Shown: positions 11,386 through 23,700 of the stretch, in pieces | Layout of the letters: the number at the start of each line of letters is the position of its first letter | Position numbering within the stretch: the stretch's first letter is position 1 | Origin: Turnera subulata | Taxonomy: Eukaryota; Streptophyta; Magnoliopsida; Malpighiales; Passifloraceae | Reading direction: 5' to 3' | Assembly (NCBI GenBank): GCA_028386065.3 | Contig: JAKUCV010002243.1 | Coordinates: 124,001 to 188,000 of the forward strand | DNA length: 64,000 nucleotides | Made by a program: the position numbers and the translations under genes | The notes under the pieces: model-generated | The model's database searches: none | What the model saw: only the letters and a program-made list of their open reading frames with translations | What the model was told of the DNA's origin: nothing

Positions 11386-11867
11386 TGATTCCCATAGACA
11401 CAAAGAATTTAACGTGGTTCGGCCTTAATCTTGCCTACGTCCACGGACTACAAATCTTCCACTAATATATAATATTAGTACAAAAGAACCTCACAATAAA
11501 ATCTACCCATAAAAGTGTTTCCTTATCACTTCTTAATTTTAGAAGGAGGCTAAGAAAAATATTGGGTATATTTTTCTTCTTATTCTCCTCTTTCTTCTTC
11601 TCTTCTCTCTCCCTCTCTCTTTCTTTCTCTTCTCTCCTTTTATTTCTACATGTGTTTGAGGGATAGAAAAAACACTACATCTTCAAGCCTATTTATAGGC
11701 CAAAGAAGACATGTACAAGCTGTATATGGGTTGTTATTCTTCAAAGAAAGTGTCTGCTTCTTCATGTGCAGCTGTAACTTTTGAAAATATATTTTCAAAA
11801 GTTACAGCTGCCAAACCTTGCCTAACGTCTTCTTTATTTGACCAAATAATTTAGCTCACACCTAACA
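11386..11867 (-). repeat. Right LTR (5' LTR of the copia element), with promoter
   Basis: 482 bp. On the minus strand it starts TGTTAGGTGTG and contains a TATA box in GGCCTATAAATAGGC (11687-11701). It also holds a purine-rich GA tract in the transcribed part and the common copia block ending ACGTAGGCAAGATTAAGGC. A perfect 44-base palindrome (11768-11811) sits about 70 bases upstream of the TATA box. Confidence 0.88.
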
Positions 11868-12430
11868 GATTTACCCCACATAACGTTTGATGGAAATCCG
11901 CATTGGATTGTGCAGGTAGAAGAAGGTGAGCCTATATTCGTCATCGCATTCGATTTTCATAGCGAGCAATTTCGAACTATTTCCGAGGTGCAACTACCAT
12001 CATATGGTGGAGATGTGAGATGCGTCTTTGCATCTACAAAGACATGGTTTGCATCTTGCTTTGTAACTTGAGGGCTCGAGGTTTTAAATTCCCTAGTTTT
12101 GGAGTCTCTGATTGTGAGCTATGGGTGTTGAAAGGGTACAGTGGTACTAGTAGTGTTGATAAAAGCAACTGGAGCTGGACACGAGTATTGTTGCTACGAG
12201 GACTACCATTCTGGGGAATTCCACTCGACGTCTTTACACATGATGACCACCTTCTTGTCTTGGATCTCTGTAACACTGATGCCATCATTTCGGCTGGGAG
12301 TACTACTACTTCCAATGACGACGACCATACAGTCTTTAAAAGGTATGTACTATTTCCTCATCATTATTATGTGGAAGCAACAACCGATATCCAAATGATT
12401 TCTTTTACAGACTCTCTATTTTTACTGTAA
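11868..12430 (+). pseudogene. F-box-associated (FBA) domain gene remnant
   Basis: The frame is open from the first base after the copia LTR and reads DGNPHWIVQVEEGEPIFVIA then FDFHSEQFRTISEVQLP, the beginning of an F-box-associated interaction domain. It hits a TAA at 12063-12065. The same domain continues in another frame, about 12075-12430: VSDCELWVLKGY, SNWSWTRVLLLRG, LLVLDLCN, and a terminal SFTDSLFLL resembling the usual FBA ending. The N-terminal F-box is absent. The coding sequence begins exactly at the LTR edge, so the retroelement (or a later rearrangement through it) appears to have removed the 5' half. FBA proteins are substrate adaptors of SCF ubiquitin ligases, but this copy cannot make one. 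Confidence 0.7.
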
Positions 12431-12830
12431 TTTTCAAGCTAGAATCGGGATGCTTCCCATATATTGCAACCAAAAAAATTAATCAGTCGTGACATATTGT
12501 TGTCTCATTAGTTCATTGCTTTTTTTTCTTCTGTTACATTGAGGCTTTCTAAATATTATTATTGTTGTTCTTTCTAATATTTTCCTTTCCATATGCATTA
12601 ATAATGTAGAGCATTTATTTAAGCAGTAGCTACTCAGCTAGTAGGATGTTACTTGATGGATACACTCTCACTCTTTGGGTGTTTGATGTTTCATCGGCGA
12701 CCCGCAAACCATTCCTTTCCCTTGCTACCTGTCGCACTTGGCAATGGCTGGATTTTGTTCTTTGCAGAGTCTAGTACTTCATAATAGTGCACATGGTTAA
12801 TATATAAAACAGTCCCGGAAATCTGTGAAA

Positions 12831-12879
12831 AGCTATAATAGTATTTTATGGTTGATTATAAAATGTATAAACAATAATA
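12831..12879. repeat. Short dispersed repeat, copy 2
   Basis: Near-copy of 7897-7949 in the same orientation. It flanks the far side of the LINE/SINE/copia/F-box block. Confidence 0.6.
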
Positions 12880-12900
12880 CAGAAGAATACTGGCTGATAA

Positions 12901-12909
12901 TATATATAC

Positions 12910-12971
<62 letters not shown>
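12901..12971. repeat. (TA)n / (CATA)n microsatellite
   Basis: A CATA run followed by about 25 uninterrupted TA dinucleotides. A simple sequence repeat. Confidence 0.95.
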
Positions 12972-12974
<3 letters not shown>

Positions 12975-15900
12975 GTAGCTGAAGATCCTAAGTTGCCAGC
13001 TTCTTGACGCAAAACAAACTTAAATTTCATTCTCATTCCATGCTTATGGAATCCGTTTTTCTTTGCAACTGTGATGTACTTAGACATCTCCAGCTAGCCA
13101 TGTTGGCATCACAATACACAAGACTGTGTTTCTATTGTGTTATTGCTGGAAATGGAAGCTTATAGTTATAGTTTTTGTACGCTAAGTTATATTTAAACAT
13201 TGTTGTAGGATAATCAAAGTTCATTTTACATTGGGGCCTCTACAAAACGCGACTAGAAAATTTTACGGGATAACCTACATAGTTTGTTCTAGTCAGGTCA
13301 TTATTTTTACAAGTAAACCTACTTTGGATATTTCTCTCATATACCAGCAAAGGATTGTGAATGGCAAGAATCTCTGGTAGCAGAGAACTAGGGAAACAAG
13401 GGAAAGAAAACTTTAGTAATTACACGATTAGGATGCAGAATTATATCCATTGGTTCTGTAATTTAGAGTGGTGGACTCGAAGGTAGTTTCCTTGTACTAG
13501 GATGAAAAAAGTATATATTTCAGATTTGGTCAAACGAATCTGGTCAATCTAAGCTTATTCTTTTTTCCTTTTTCTTTTTTATTTTTTCCTTTTGAAAAGC
13601 CTAAACCAGTAAACCTACTGCCTATCCTTTGGTGGGTCAAAGTCAGGCCACTAACTTACAATCACTATTTGCCTCTTCTCCTCAATGATCACATTATGGA
13701 AACAGTAATTTGGTTTTACTGTTTTAGGCTAAGTTTACTCAATTATACTCCTGAAAACCTAGAAATCCAACAGGGTTAATGATCTTGCTCCCATGTTGTA
13801 TCTAAAATATCTCTCTGAAACTAATAAATTACTGCAATTGTATGCAAGATTAAAGGTTTCGTATTTGAATCCCAGTTTTCCTATAGACAAAAGAAGAATC
13901 TCCTGAGACCCACATGGAAGATGCATAACTTTTTTCCATAAATCCGGAGCAATAGCGGCAAGTAATCAAGCTTCAAGTAGGGGATGATACAAATCAGACT
14001 TCCAATTTGAGATAATTTGACTCGGTACAGCATGGCATGTGAAATGTAATTGAAATTGGAAATCATGCTAAAACATGCTGGTCAAAGAGACACAGAATGG
14101 TTTGGAATTCTCTGACAAACATATACTACCAATTTCCTGGTGTGTTTTTTATATAAAACATACGAGAGGCCAATTAAGAAAATAGGGTGACCATGTCTCT
14201 TTGTTAACTTGAAAGGTGATGCACAGTCACTGTTTTGCAGATGCAACATGGCATGGAGTTGAAGGTAGACCATACCTTTTACTAACTCTGTCTCTGGAAC
14301 TATTATAAAATACGAGGTTTCTTTGATTTGACATGTTGTACTTGATGGCTTACGTGTTTAAATTAGTTAACAAATTCATCTGACAAATGCAGAAATAATA
14401 AAAGGATTGTCCAGTGTACGTTGGTACTCCAGTTTTGAATTATCACGGGTTACTTCGATACATGAGTAACAATAAATTTAAAAATACTACTATGGCATCA
14501 TCAGATCGTGCAAGTTCTTGGAGGAGTGATTTCTTGATCGTGGTTGTTGGTCCTTCCCTATTTTTATACAAAGTGTGTTTGAAAAATGTGATCCTCATTC
14601 CATCAACCAAATGAGCTCAAGATAGTGGGTACTACCTTTCAAATCCTCAACTTTGAGAAGGCAATAAGAGACTGAAATTTGTCATTTAGTGGAATACCTA
14701 ATAACTACTTTTTTTCGTTTTTTAAAACATTTTTTTTAGCAAGAATATATACCTAATAACTCTGATAGTAGATGAAAATGGATGCAGTGCCAATACTTAT
14801 CTCCATCACCAATTCTAGCAGCCAGTACTTGAAATGATCCCGCCTGCCTAACTAGGTCTATGTGGTCAAAGAAATAAAGTCTATATATATACATAATACA
14901 TATGTCTATGCACGATCTGAATCGGATCTGGATTAGTCGGGACAAAGATCCGTGATTGGGAGCTAAAAAAATAAACAAACAAAGTCTACATATATGTGCA
15001 TCACTTCTCCTTTGGAGGGCCTTTTTCCCTCTTACCATAACCTTACCTTTCTTTGTATCTCTATTATAAATTGGCAATTAGAGTTCATGCCTAAGTAGTA
15101 AAGTGATTAATTCGCCAAAGTGGATTTCAGTTTCAGTTTCGCCACATAAGCTTGTATGATATCTTTCTTGACTTGATAATTAATCAGAGTCACGCACTAC
15201 CAATCAAATTGATCCTTACAGACTTGATCAGGGTAAAAGGAAAAAAAAAAAAAAGAAAGGCTTGTCCCTCAGGGATGCTTTTCTGAGTCTTACTGATTAC
15301 TATCAAGAAGATGGAGGAAAACAAAAAGAAACAAAACACAAGGAGAAAAAAAGTGGACTTCCTTCAAGAATATTCAAAATGGCCATTGCTGCTCATCAAG
15401 TTTGGCCGGCAAATAATGGCCACCATTGCCCAATGGCAAATTACCCTACCTAACATTTTTTGCGGGATATGTACTACCATTGATGTGCCCTGTCCATTAC
15501 TTTTCCCTGCGAGACATGAAATAATATTTGGACCCTATTAGCCAGGAATGGTAGACAGCCTAGGCAGTGAAGAGCCCAAGTTAATTCCTGCTGTCTATGG
15601 CCGTCATGTTTCTTTAATTTGATGGACATGTTCACGTACGTTGGTGTAGAAACCATTATGACATTAAATAAGGGATACTTAGTAGTTAGTACTAGTAGTA
15701 ATTTCTTTTCGGCAGAGAAAGAAACATTTATTAGAGAGTACATGAACTTCTAAGTGTGAAATGGTAAATGTTTGTACCGATCAACTGTGAAAGTAATGAA
15801 TGCCCAGAAAAGGTTACCAGTAGCGTAATTCATTACCAACCTTTTTTGATATTTTTTTAAGTAAAAGTTATAAAAATTACTCGATGGTTTCTCTTGATGA

Positions 15901-18900
15901 TTTATTTTCTTTTTTTTTTTTTGTCTTCACGGTCCAATTTAATAAAAGACAATGATACAATCCATTTTTTGCATCTCAGTCATGAGGTCCTTTTTTTACT
16001 TGTCATGGATAGTATGCTACTTTATAATTTCTTTTTCTGCTACTTTTTTCTTTACGAAAATAAAAACCAAAAGAAAGGACATAACAGCAAGGCCATTGTT
16101 ATCAACTGACAATTCCCTTGGCAATTTTTTCATTGCGATGATTGAGATATTTACCGACCAAATTAGTGATAAAATTATGAGAAAATTAAAAAGGAGTATA
16201 CACCAAAAGTTAGTGGAAGATTATGGCCCGTCACGTCTTTATACGACAAATCTAGCAGACCACACCAACGTTGAAAATACATGCATTAATTCCTTTCCCC
16301 TAATTTCTTGAAAAGTAATCATTGAAATTGAGAGAACAACAACATTTCGTAAGCTTTCCGACTTATACCATTTCGGGGGGTGCCTGATCCAGGATAAGAT
16401 CCTACGTATATGGCTAGGGCTACCCTCTTGCTTTTTTAGCTTAATAGAAGCTAGTAATATTGGATGGTGACTATGTAAGATAGAAACATCATCACCCAAA
16501 AAATATCGCACAAGTATCATATTAGTTTTGTTAATTTTGTATAAAAGATACTAGTATATTATATATTATTATACTTCTTTTTAAACTCCTAGTTTGTGAA
16601 TCATCAAAAGTGGAGCTTTTACCGGCTAGAATGAACTTTTGTTGACCTAATAACTAATATTTATCTTAGGCCACTAGCTTCAAACTACAATATCTAGATT
16701 GGATGATAATACCAAATTTATACTCTTTGTGAACCATATAGTAAAAAGTCAGAAATTTATAATAATAAAAATCAAAATTGAAAATTCCTGGATAAAATTC
16801 CAGTCATAATAATTTTTTAACTTTTGAGATAACTGCCATGACATGTACATGCTTCTTTTTTTTTTCTTTTTTTTGGCAGACATGACGTATACATGCTGCC
16901 TTAAACGCTACATTTTTCAAGCATTATCCAAACGACATATTGACCATATGGATTCATAAAATCCTACAATGAGGCCGGTGGTTTGGATTCTTGGCCAAAG
17001 GGAATAATCAACAAACAAATAGCTCCTCTTTCTAACATAAAATAAATTTTTTAAAAAACTCCTTTTTCTTTTTCCTTTTATGTTATTATTGTTAGTACAA
17101 TACTGAAGTATTGAAGATGTGGCCTGTGGGGTCTTCATCCCCTGATTTTGACAAAGCACCATTTGTTTAAAAAGCTAGTACTAGTAATGTGTAAATTAAA
17201 TGGATTCTCTTACAAAACCATCCAAAAGCGATTCAACCGAAAAACACACAGGATCACATGGAAATGAGTCATGAATGATGGTGATGATGGGAAAATTGTC
17301 TAGGGGGCGGCTCACAGTCTTACACCATCCCCATATAGAGCTAGCTAGTGACTATACTTGTGTATGAATGATGTAAACTTTATACACTAGTGGGGTGCTT
17401 ATAGGCCTAAAATAAGAAATTCTATTTTGGTTGTTACCCAAACAAACAAAAGAAAACAAGAGAAAATTAAATATAAAGTTGGGTTTGATGTATTTTCATT
17501 GTCTAACAAAGAAAACGTCAAGAAGCAATCTGATAAAAAGTGTATATACACACACAGAAGAGCAAAAAAAAAAAAATGTGCTCAAAAGTCCCCACTTTCG
17601 GTACAACCATGGAAGCACGCATACCTTTGCAGATGTTGTCTTCTTACCAAACCCCTTTAACTAGTTTTTCTTCCATCCCCACCAAGCTACCTTCCTTAAT
17701 TACCTCGTGAAAATGTTACTTCTGTGTTATGCAGTTGCCTTATCAGGTTCTGGGTATATTCTGGATATCTTTTTTGGCTTAAAATGGCTGTTCTACAGTC
17801 AATAAAGTAAAGTAACTGTTAAATGTGGTATTTTGGATTTGGTTTGTCAAACATACAAGTAGATTAGGCAAGTGACTAATTACGGACATTCCTGACCATT
17901 ATGGATTTTATCCACAGGACAATATGGTAATGATGAGCTCAAATGGTTGGTAATGTCTATTACTAATTGTGTTTGTCCTAATAAGTTAGGTAGTATTATA
18001 GTTTTGTTCCGTGTTTATGGATTTTTTTGTTTTTTTGGTCGAGTGTTAATGGACATTATAAATTCTAGTTGGTGTTCCATATTAACTGAGGATAAAGTAG
18101 CGTGGTATGCCACCGCTACTTTGGAGTACATGATTTCATGATAATGAATAGTCATGGTCTAACTATTTACTATTTAGGATTTTGAGAATCAACTATTAAG
18201 GATATTGAATAATTACGCTATAATTATGTCCCAAATTAGCATGCATGACGCAAATATATATGATATGATCCCCCTTAGCAAATTCAATGCATCCACGTCT
18301 GGTGACAATTTATTACATTTCCCACCTGCTAACCAGCTCAGGCGTGTAGAGATTGTCCCGCAAATGAATGCTCTCATAAATCCATCTTCTGTTGGACAAA
18401 GATACAATTAATTGCTTTAGATCTTCTGGTAGAGGGGAAAAAAAATATATAGAAAGAAAGTAATAAAGTATCTATTATGTTATGATCCATCCTCTATTGC
18501 GATGTTGGTGTTTTCCAATTGTGTAAACAGGAAGAGTTATAGAATTATGCTTATTAGGAGTTATTCTTTGCATAATTGATAATTTCCCTTAAAAGGGTAT
18601 TGATAATAGGGAATAATATCCCATTCCGAAGGACTTATAAGTAATAACAGACTATGCAGTTAACTACTAAGATGCAATTTACAACTGCTGCCAAAAAAAA
18701 AAAAAAGAGTATATATAGAGAAAAACTACTATTAATGAGAGTTGAATTTTAGATTGCTTATGGTAAACTTCTTACCCAGTAAGGAAAGAATAACTGGCTT
18801 AGGAAATAATAAGGGCTGGCTTCGCCTAACCAAGAAACATTACTATTAGCCAAGTCCTAAAATCAAACCGGGTCAAGTCAGTTTCTAGACGTTTTGGATG

Positions 18901-20793
18901 TGTGATTATTATTTTTTTCATTGTTCTTGAATATTGGTATGTTTTGATGATATTTTCACATTTAGGCCGTAGTCATTTCAGAATGATTTATATCATCCAC
19001 CATAATAACATCCCCATTGTCAATTTGTCACGCTTTCTTGCCCCCCCTTATTTTTCTTTTTTTTTTTTTGTTACCAGCCATGCTTCTTAATTATTCCACG
19101 AAATGTTTCTTTTACTTTCTTCACTTTCAATTGTAAGCACAACAAAAAAGAAAAAAATTCTACATATCCCATAATTGATAAAATCACAGAAAAAATATCA
19201 TCTTAGTGTGCAAGTTTTTTTTTTTAAATATAAAAAAGAGTAGCAAAGCCTACCATTATTAAGCACAACGTCCCGTATCTATAATAAAAAAAAAATCGTT
19301 GAACATGCAATCGCTACGGATTATATAATGCCCTAGAACACTGGTGCTGACCTAGCAGCCATTTATTACTTTATTACACACTTAAATTAAATCTCCCAAT
19401 TCCCAAAAGAATTCTACAGAAGAAGGCAAGAAAAAAAAAAAAGAAAGGAAGGAAGAAAACAAAAGAAAATTCTCTTTTTTAAATCACACACTGACGCTGA
19501 CCAGTGAACCAAAAGGAAAGAAAACTCGAGACACATGACATGTACTATACTGTAGTTACACCAAAAAGAATAATAATAAACAAAAAAAACAAAACCAAAC
19601 CCAATTTTCTTTTAAAAAAAGAAAAACCCCACCAAATTAAACACCATGGTTTAGCCAATAGCAACACAAGAGAATACATATGAACCCTAATCCAATCCAG
19701 ACCGGACCCAACTACTACTACTACTTCTGGTCTTCTACTATTACCCAGAGAGAGAGAGAGAGAAAAGAAAAAAAAAAAAAAGAAAAGAAGAAGAAAAGTG
19801 TGCGTGCTTAAAAAAACAATAAACACTTAAATAAACAAAAACAAGGAAAGTGGGAGAGAGAGTGAGAGAGGAAAGGTGGAAAAGGGAAATAGAATAGTTA
19901 ATATATAGAAATGAGAATAGAGAGACCGGGAAAGATGGTGGTAGAACAAGTAGTAGTAGTGAAAGGAGAAGGAGAAGTGCAGAGGAAGAGAAGAGCAGCA
20001 GCAGTAGTAGTAGAGGGAGTGTTGTTGTTCGAGATGCGTGCCATTTCCGGTAGAAAAGGAACCTTCTCCGTACTCTTCCTGTTCCTTCTTTTCATCCTCA
20101 TTTTGCCCAGTATTTAATTCATAAACTTTAACCCATCCCACTTCTTCTTCCTTCCTTTATTATAGTATAGTCTACCCTTTTTGTGTTCTTGGTCTTCTTG
20201 TTTCTTGTTTCTTGGGTTGCCTGCTCTTCTTTTCAAGATTTCGGTTCTGGGTCTTCTTGTTTCTTGGGGAGGTGGTTCCCTGATATGCTCGAGCCGATCT
20301 TGGGGTGCATTCTTGATGAATCAGGGATCGGTTAGGGTTTAATAGGGTTTGGGATATATTTGTTGTATCTTTGTTGTTGTTGTATGGAGTCTGGTGGGTT
20401 GGTGTATTTGTGTTGTTGTGGAAGAGAGATTTGGTGTTTGCTGTAAATAAATATTGACAAGATTTGTGTGTGGATTTCTCCTCCTTGAATAAATTTTCTG
20501 ATTCCAGGAGGATTTTCTTCCCCTTATTCCTTTTACTTTCAATTTGGAGGATCTTTTAAATCTAGAAAGTTAAAAACACCAATTGTATCAAAACCCCCTT
20601 ATTAAAACACATACTGCTCCCGAATCCCCCCACTGTTTTTGTCGTGGGTCTTTTTCCCTTCTGTTCCCTCACCAATTGAACAGGAGTTTTTTGAGTTCCT
20701 TGTTATACTACACTGATAATTTGTGAGAAGAGGAGGAGAAGTTAACAGAGGGTGAGACTGGGTTCTGGTTCTTGTTGCGGCTGCTTTCATTCT
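12972..20793. other. Long intergenic stretch and FAB1C 5' region
   Basis: No confident gene is seen in about 7 kb of AT-rich DNA with many homopolymer runs. A weak B-box-like string near 13855-13870 might be an old SINE. The last 1.2 kb before 20794 contain GA-rich tracts (19747-19762) and CT/GTT-rich leader-like sequence, probably promoter, 5' UTR and possibly a leader intron of the kinase gene. A 68-codon frame at 19911-20117 with a hydrophobic end could be an upstream ORF, but it has no recognisable family. Confidence 0.45.
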
Positions 20794-23700
20794 ATGGGAA
20801 TACCTGATAGTTCACTAACAGATCTATTTCAAAAGGTTAGGTCTTGGATTTCTTGGGGAGCTAGTGATTTGACACCTTCTTTCCCTGTTCGTGCCTTTGA
20901 GATGCCCAACGCTGGTGTCAAGATGTGTAGTGAGTGTGACACTAAATCCTCTGAGCTTTGCAATGGATACCATTGTCAAGGTTGTGGTAGGTGGCTGTGT
21001 GCCAAGTGTGTTCGGGGACATGATTCCAATATTGTTAGCAGAAGTGTTGGTGCTGATGATTCTGGTCCGAGTCTCAAATCCTGCAAGTTTTGCAACAGGG
21101 TTGGTGTAAGACGTGATGCTGGGAGGAAGAACAGTGAGAAAGTGTATCCTTCCATTTCTCCTCGGGAGAGCCCTGAGCCTCCGTCACCTTCTTTCAGTGG
21201 TGAATCAATTCATAGTGATCGCCTTGGACACTATCTTGAATCCCATGATGGTGGGTATTCTCCCAGTGGGATAACCAGCCGGAGTATGACATCCATCAGT
21301 GCACATCCATCTCCAGTGTCTGTTCGTCGCTCATCAAGCAGGTAAAGGATTGCATGCATCCTTTTGACCTGTAATAGTGATTTAGGCACATAAGTTTGTG
21401 ATCTATCATGCTGATGTTATTTTCTCAATCATCTTGCAGTTTTTTATGAGTTGCAACTGAAAATCTTGTCACTCCAGTAGAATTTACTTATTTGAATTAG
21501 TGTGTTTATCCCTTGCAAATATGTTTTTGAATTATCTCTATGAATGCAGGAGTGATGATGAAGAAGCCGAGGATTCTGGAAAGCATAATTACAGCCCATC
21601 AAGTGAATACTATCATGATAATTCGGACATTGATTCAAGTACTATTAGTGCCAGATTTGAGTTTTATAATTGCAAGTCAGTGGGGTCAAGTCCTTTAGAC
21701 AGTCCTTCTAGGATTGATTTTACTTCCTACAAAGTTGGGCATCCTGTAGAGCGACAAGTGCCAGAGGAAAGCCAATTGTCTCAAAACATTCAGTTTGATC
21801 ACGAAACCACTGGTGTTTTAAGAGAGACTGATAAGAGGACTGCAGACCCGGAAAACACTGACGACTACCCTTCTGACATATCAATTTTGAATAACAAATA
21901 TCGCAAACCTCAAAAGCCATTGGATTTTGAAAGCAATGGTCTGATCTGGTTTCCCCCTCCTCCTGAGGATGAAAATGATGAGGCAGAGACTAATTTCTTT
22001 GCATACGAAGATGACGACGATGATGTAGGGGACTCAGGTGCTATATTCTCGTCAAGCAGTAGCCTCTCAAATACTTTTCCATCAAAGGAGAAGCAAAATG
22101 AGGGTAACAAGGAACCTCTAAGAACTGTGATACATGGACATTTCAGGGCTCTTGTATCCCAGCTTTTACAAGGGGAGGGCATCAAAATAAGCAAAGAGGA
22201 AAGCACAGAAGATTGGCTTGATATAATAACAACAATTGCATGGCAAGCTGCAACCTTCGTGAAACCAGATACTAGCAGAGGTGGTAGCATGGATCCTGGT
22301 GATTATGTAAAGGTTAAATGTGTAGCGTCAGGAAATCCAAATGATAGGTATGTTGAATCTCTTTGAAATGCTGTTTATCCGGATCCTTTTTTTCTATACA
22401 TACCCATGCCATCAAGTTCTTAAGTCGTAATTTCTTCTTGCAGCACCCTTGTTAAGGGTATAGTTTGTACAAAAAACATAAAGCATAAGCGGATGACCAC
22501 CCAGTGCAAAAATCCTAGACTACTTCTTCTAGGTGGAGCACTCGAATATCAGAGTGTTGTGACATCTTTTAATACTTTAGTGCAGCAGGTACATTACTTA
22601 ATGCCACTAACTACTATTTTATCCTGTGAATATATTTTAAAAAGTTAATAAAGTTTGAAATTGTGCCTTCTACAGGAAAATGATCATCTCAAGATGATTA
22701 TGTCAAAGATAGAGGCCCTCCGTCCAAATGTTCTGCTGGTTGAAAAAAGCGTGTCTCCGTTTTCCCAAGAATATCTACTATCTAAAGAAATCTCTTTGGT
22801 GCTTAATGTTAAAAGGCCATTACTGGAGCGTATAGGCCGGTGCACTGGGGCTCTTATTAGTCCATCCATTGATCATATTTCTACAAGTCGATTAGGACAC
22901 TGTGAACTTTTCCGTTTAGAGAGAGTGACAGAAGAACATGAGACTGTCAATCAATTCAACAGAAAACCTTATAAAACTTTGATGTTTTTTGAAGGATGTC
23001 CCAGGCGTCTAGGCTGCACGGTAGGGTATTTTGCTTTTAATCATGATTCTTTCTTAACTTATTATTTAATTGAATTTTTGAGTGTTATATTTCAACAATT
23101 GGCATTTTATTTTGGATGTACCGTTTCCGTTTCAGGGTGGAGAATGTGAGCTTAAACTCATTTGTTTCAATTCTTAAATTTTGTACGATTGCTTCCAGCT
23201 GGATAAAGTTGATGAAATATCATAGTTATGTGACATTATCTGTGGCACAAATATTTTTATATAGAGATTGTGATCCTGCATGAATTGTAATTCCCATGTC
23301 ATAGACCATGATAGTGAGAAGAAAAGAGTGTCAATTGCATTGTTGGCTTATCCTGTCTTGTAGTGATTGAAGCTATGGCATTTAAATTTAAGGGAATATA
23401 TAATATCGTGGATATGTGGATCTTAAAAGTGAATGACTATAGGAGGAAATATATGTGAGGATTGCATCCCCATTTCTATGTTGATATTGTCTATATAATG
23501 GTAGATCAACTGATTACTGTTAATTGTTACTGAATTTCTGGTAATTAACCCTATCTCATCTACTTGAAGGTTCTTTTAAGGGGTGCTCCTCGTGAAGAAC
23601 TAAAGAAAGTGAAGCATGTTGTCCAGTATGCAGTTTTTGCAGCCTATCATCTGTCCCTTGAGACATCCTTCCTTGCTGATGAGGGTGCTAGTCTTCCTAA

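Larger units (their letters stand above)
9529..11867 (-). mobile_element. Internally deleted Ty1/copia LTR retrotransposon
   Basis: Two near-identical direct repeats (9529-9978 and 11386-11867) begin TG and end CA and enclose about 1.4 kb. The coding remnant between them, on the minus strand, is copia gag and protease followed by the pre-integrase stretch. Integrase, reverse transcriptase and RNase H are absent, so the copy cannot move on its own. Just inside the left LTR, the minus strand reads AAGGTGGAGAT, the usual copia polypurine tract, which fixes the orientation. The expected initiator-Met primer-binding site (TGGTATCAGAG) is not seen next to the right LTR. The bases flanking the two ends (TCCTC left, GATTT right) do not match, so no 5-bp target duplication is visible. 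Confidence 0.88.

Noticed and set aside
13850..13872. B-box-like ATTTGAATCCC suggesting an old SINE
   Set aside because: No A box upstream and no flanking repeat could be matched.
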